This document shows positions 7,015 to 9,267 of a stretch of 9,267 nucleotides of DNA, piece by piece. The stretch is taken from assembly GCA_017536845.1 (NCBI GenBank), contig JAFWCP010000501.1, forward strand, positions 1 through 9,267, given 5' to 3'. This DNA comes from Solobacterium sp. Lineage in GTDB: Bacteria; Bacillota_I; Bacilli_A; Erysipelotrichales; Erysipelotrichaceae. How positions within the stretch are numbered: the stretch's first letter is position 1; each line of letters starts with the position of its first letter. A program made the translations under genes and the position numbers. The notes below the pieces were generated by a model. The model did not search any database. It was given only the letters and a program-made list of their open reading frames with translations, and was not told the origin of the DNA.

Positions 7015-7763
7015 GCTTCCCCCTTAACTGAGTAGACATTATCGGCTTCTTCACCCAGATCTTCAGTGAAATCGGTGATGATCTGCGCTTCGTTGAAGCC
7101 GGCAAACGTAATCGGTGAGATGACCGAGAATTTGCTGTGATCGCAGAGCACATAACGGACCCTGCACTGATGCATGGCTGTCTTCTTTACGGTTGCCTCA
7201 TTGATTTCCGGGGTCATGAAACCATTCTTTTCATTGACGCCGTTGGCCCCGAAAAAGCCGATTGTGAAATTGAAACTGCGGATGGCATCGACGGTTTCGG
7301 AACCGATCATTGCCTCGGTGGAATTCTTGATCCGGCCGCCGGGTATGATCACCTGCATGCCCTTCTGCAGAAGAATTCTGGCAATGGTGATGGAATTGGT
7401 GACATACGTAGCGCTAGTCACAGTGATGTGCCGGGCGAGCGCTTCCGTGGTGGTTCCGGCGTCGATGTATACAAACGCATTTTCCTTGATGAGTGATGCA
7501 GCATACCTGCCGATCTTTTCTTTTTCCTCCGGATGCAGGGTATGCTTCTCACTGACTGTCTGGTCTGTCAGGACAAAGGAATTCCTTGCTTTCATGACAC
7601 CTCCGTGCACTTTCTGCACTCTGCCTGCCTTGTCAAGGGCGATGATGTCCCGGCGGATTGTCGCTTCCGACGTGTTGAGCTCATCCGCCAGTTCCCTGAC
7701 GCTGCAGGAATTTCTTTCACTGACAATTTCTACGATTTTTTCCCATCTGTTTTCTGTTAGCAT
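7011..7763 (-). CDS. fruR: DeoR-family repressor of the fructose operon
   Basis: A 250-residue cytosolic transcription factor, of normal DeoR length. The N-terminal winged helix-turn-helix covers about residues 5-57, including SVRELADELNTSEATIRRDI, and ends in GRVQKVHGG, the DeoR signature region. The C-terminal sugar-phosphate sensor domain contains YIDAGTTTEALARHI (99-113) and PGGRIKNSTEAMIG. FruR proteins of this class usually respond to fructose 1-phosphate; the effector here is inferred. It is first in fruR-fruK-fruA, so it probably represses its own operon through the phased repeats just upstream. The start at 7763 gives the usual 'MLTE.RW.KI' opening, but no good ribosome binding site is at normal distance: GAGG (7784 to 7781) lies 17 bases away. 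Confidence 0.92.
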   Translation of the reverse strand: MLTENRWEKIVEIVSERNSCSVRELADELNTSEATIRRDIIALDKAGRVQKVHGGVMKARNSFVLTDQTVSEKHTLHPEEKEKIGRYAASLIKENAFVYIDAGTTTEALARHITVTSATYVTNSITIARILLQKGMQVIIPGGRIKNSTEAMIGSETVDAIRSFNFTIGFFGANGVNEKNGFMTPEINEATVKKTAMHQCRVRYVLCDHSKFSVISPITFAGFNEAQIITDFTEDLGEEADNVYSVKGEA

Positions 7764-7770
7764 GGTTATA

Positions 7771-7798
7771 TTATTACATACCTCAAAATCAAAATCAA
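7771..7798 (-). promoter_or_regulatory. Candidate promoter of fruRKA, possibly giving a leaderless transcript
   Basis: On the minus strand TTGATT (7798 to 7793) is followed by 16 bases and TAATAA (7776 to 7771). A transcript from it would begin at about 7764, essentially at the fruR ATG. A second option is TTGATT (7840 to 7835), 17 bases, then TAAAAA (7817 to 7812), giving a leader of about 40 bases. Both overlap the AATCA repeats, so a bound repressor would block either. I cannot choose between them from sequence alone. Confidence 0.3.
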
Positions 7799-7902
7799 TC
7801 AGAAATAATCATTTTTATTCAAATTCTTTAACAAAATCAATCATATTACATCAGAATCAATCGAAATGGACGAAAATAATCAGGAATAATCATTGTAAGT
7901 CA
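7785..7902. repeat. 10-bp-phased AATCA direct repeats, probable FruR operator array
   Basis: Plus-strand AATCA (TGATT in the direction of fruR) recurs in three groups with exact 10-base steps: starts at 7787, 7797 and 7807; at 7839, 7849 (CATCA) and 7859 (AATCG); and at 7878, 7888 and 7898 (AGTCA). Extra copies start at 7793, 7835 and 7855, often overlapping the next one as AATCAATCA. One helical turn between copies puts them all on one face of the DNA within a group, as expected for a DeoR-family oligomer binding direct repeats. Position directly upstream of fruR suggests autoregulation. Confidence 0.6.
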
Positions 7903-7929
7903 TCAGATTCCTGCAGAAATGATCCACTG

Positions 7930-7959
7930 AAAAACGGGGACAGCTTCATGCTGTCCCCG
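7930..7959 (-). terminator. Intrinsic terminator of the GH1 gene
   Basis: A perfect 10-bp stem, CGGGGACAGC (7935-7944) with GCTGTCCCCG (7950-7959), has a 5-base loop and, on the minus strand, is followed by five T (7934 to 7930). It lies 26 bases after the GH1 stop codon, separating that gene from the fructose operon downstream. Confidence 0.88.
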
Positions 7960-7984
7960 CTTCTGTTACGATTGTCCGAAATTC

Positions 7985-9267
<1,283 letters not shown>

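Noticed and set aside
7785..7902. CRISPR or phage attachment-like reading of the AATCA repeats
   Set aside because: The units are only 5 bases at 10-base steps with no spacer structure, and no cas, integrase or tRNA sequence is nearby.

Overview
The window looks like a carbohydrate-utilisation region of an anaerobic, low-to-mid GC Firmicute. An Erysipelotrichia-type gut anaerobe is my best guess, from gene style only; no marker gene is present. Supporting signs are AGGAG-type ribosome binding sites, a fused fructose PTS permease, an oxygen-sensitive glycyl radical enzyme, compact operons and U-tract intrinsic terminators.

Left block (1-3366). A gene start on the minus strand (1-38) reads into the left edge and probably encodes the glycyl-radical activating enzyme. 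Divergent from it is a plus-strand operon of a PflF/YbiW-type glycyl radical enzyme (best start 211, ending 2625) and a fructose-6-phosphate-aldolase-type transaldolase (2646-3323), closed by an intrinsic terminator (3329-3366). The divergent spacer holds a good promoter for the operon (TTGACA, 17 bases, TATTCT), a perfect inverted repeat and a weak cre-like match. By similarity to E. coli ybiW-ybiY-fsaA, the module may open and cleave an unusual sugar phosphate, possibly 1,5-anhydroglucitol 6-phosphate, by radical chemistry.

Middle (3367-4160). This is a gene-poor stretch with one short coding remnant (3630-3878) that resembles the tail of an Rpn-family nuclease/transposase. It ends with the terminator of the next, oppositely oriented operon (4036-4083).

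Right block (4161-9267, all minus strand). A canonical fructose operon, fruR-fruK-fruA, is read right to left: DeoR-family repressor (7011-7763), 1-phosphofructokinase (6094-7014) and a one-chain EIIABC fructose permease (4161-6092). The genes overlap by 4 bases or are 1 base apart. Fructose is imported as fructose 1-phosphate and phosphorylated to fructose 1,6-bisphosphate. The fruR upstream region (7785-7902) is packed with AATCA (TGATT on the coding strand) direct repeats phased at exactly 10 bp, a probable operator array. Beyond it lies a separate GH1 6-phospho-beta-glucosidase gene with its own terminator (7930-7959), cut by the right edge.

Overall the window is mostly recognisable PTS-linked sugar metabolism. 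The most interesting points are the radical-enzyme/aldolase module with its divergent activase and the phased operator array. I see no clearly new defence or mobile system.
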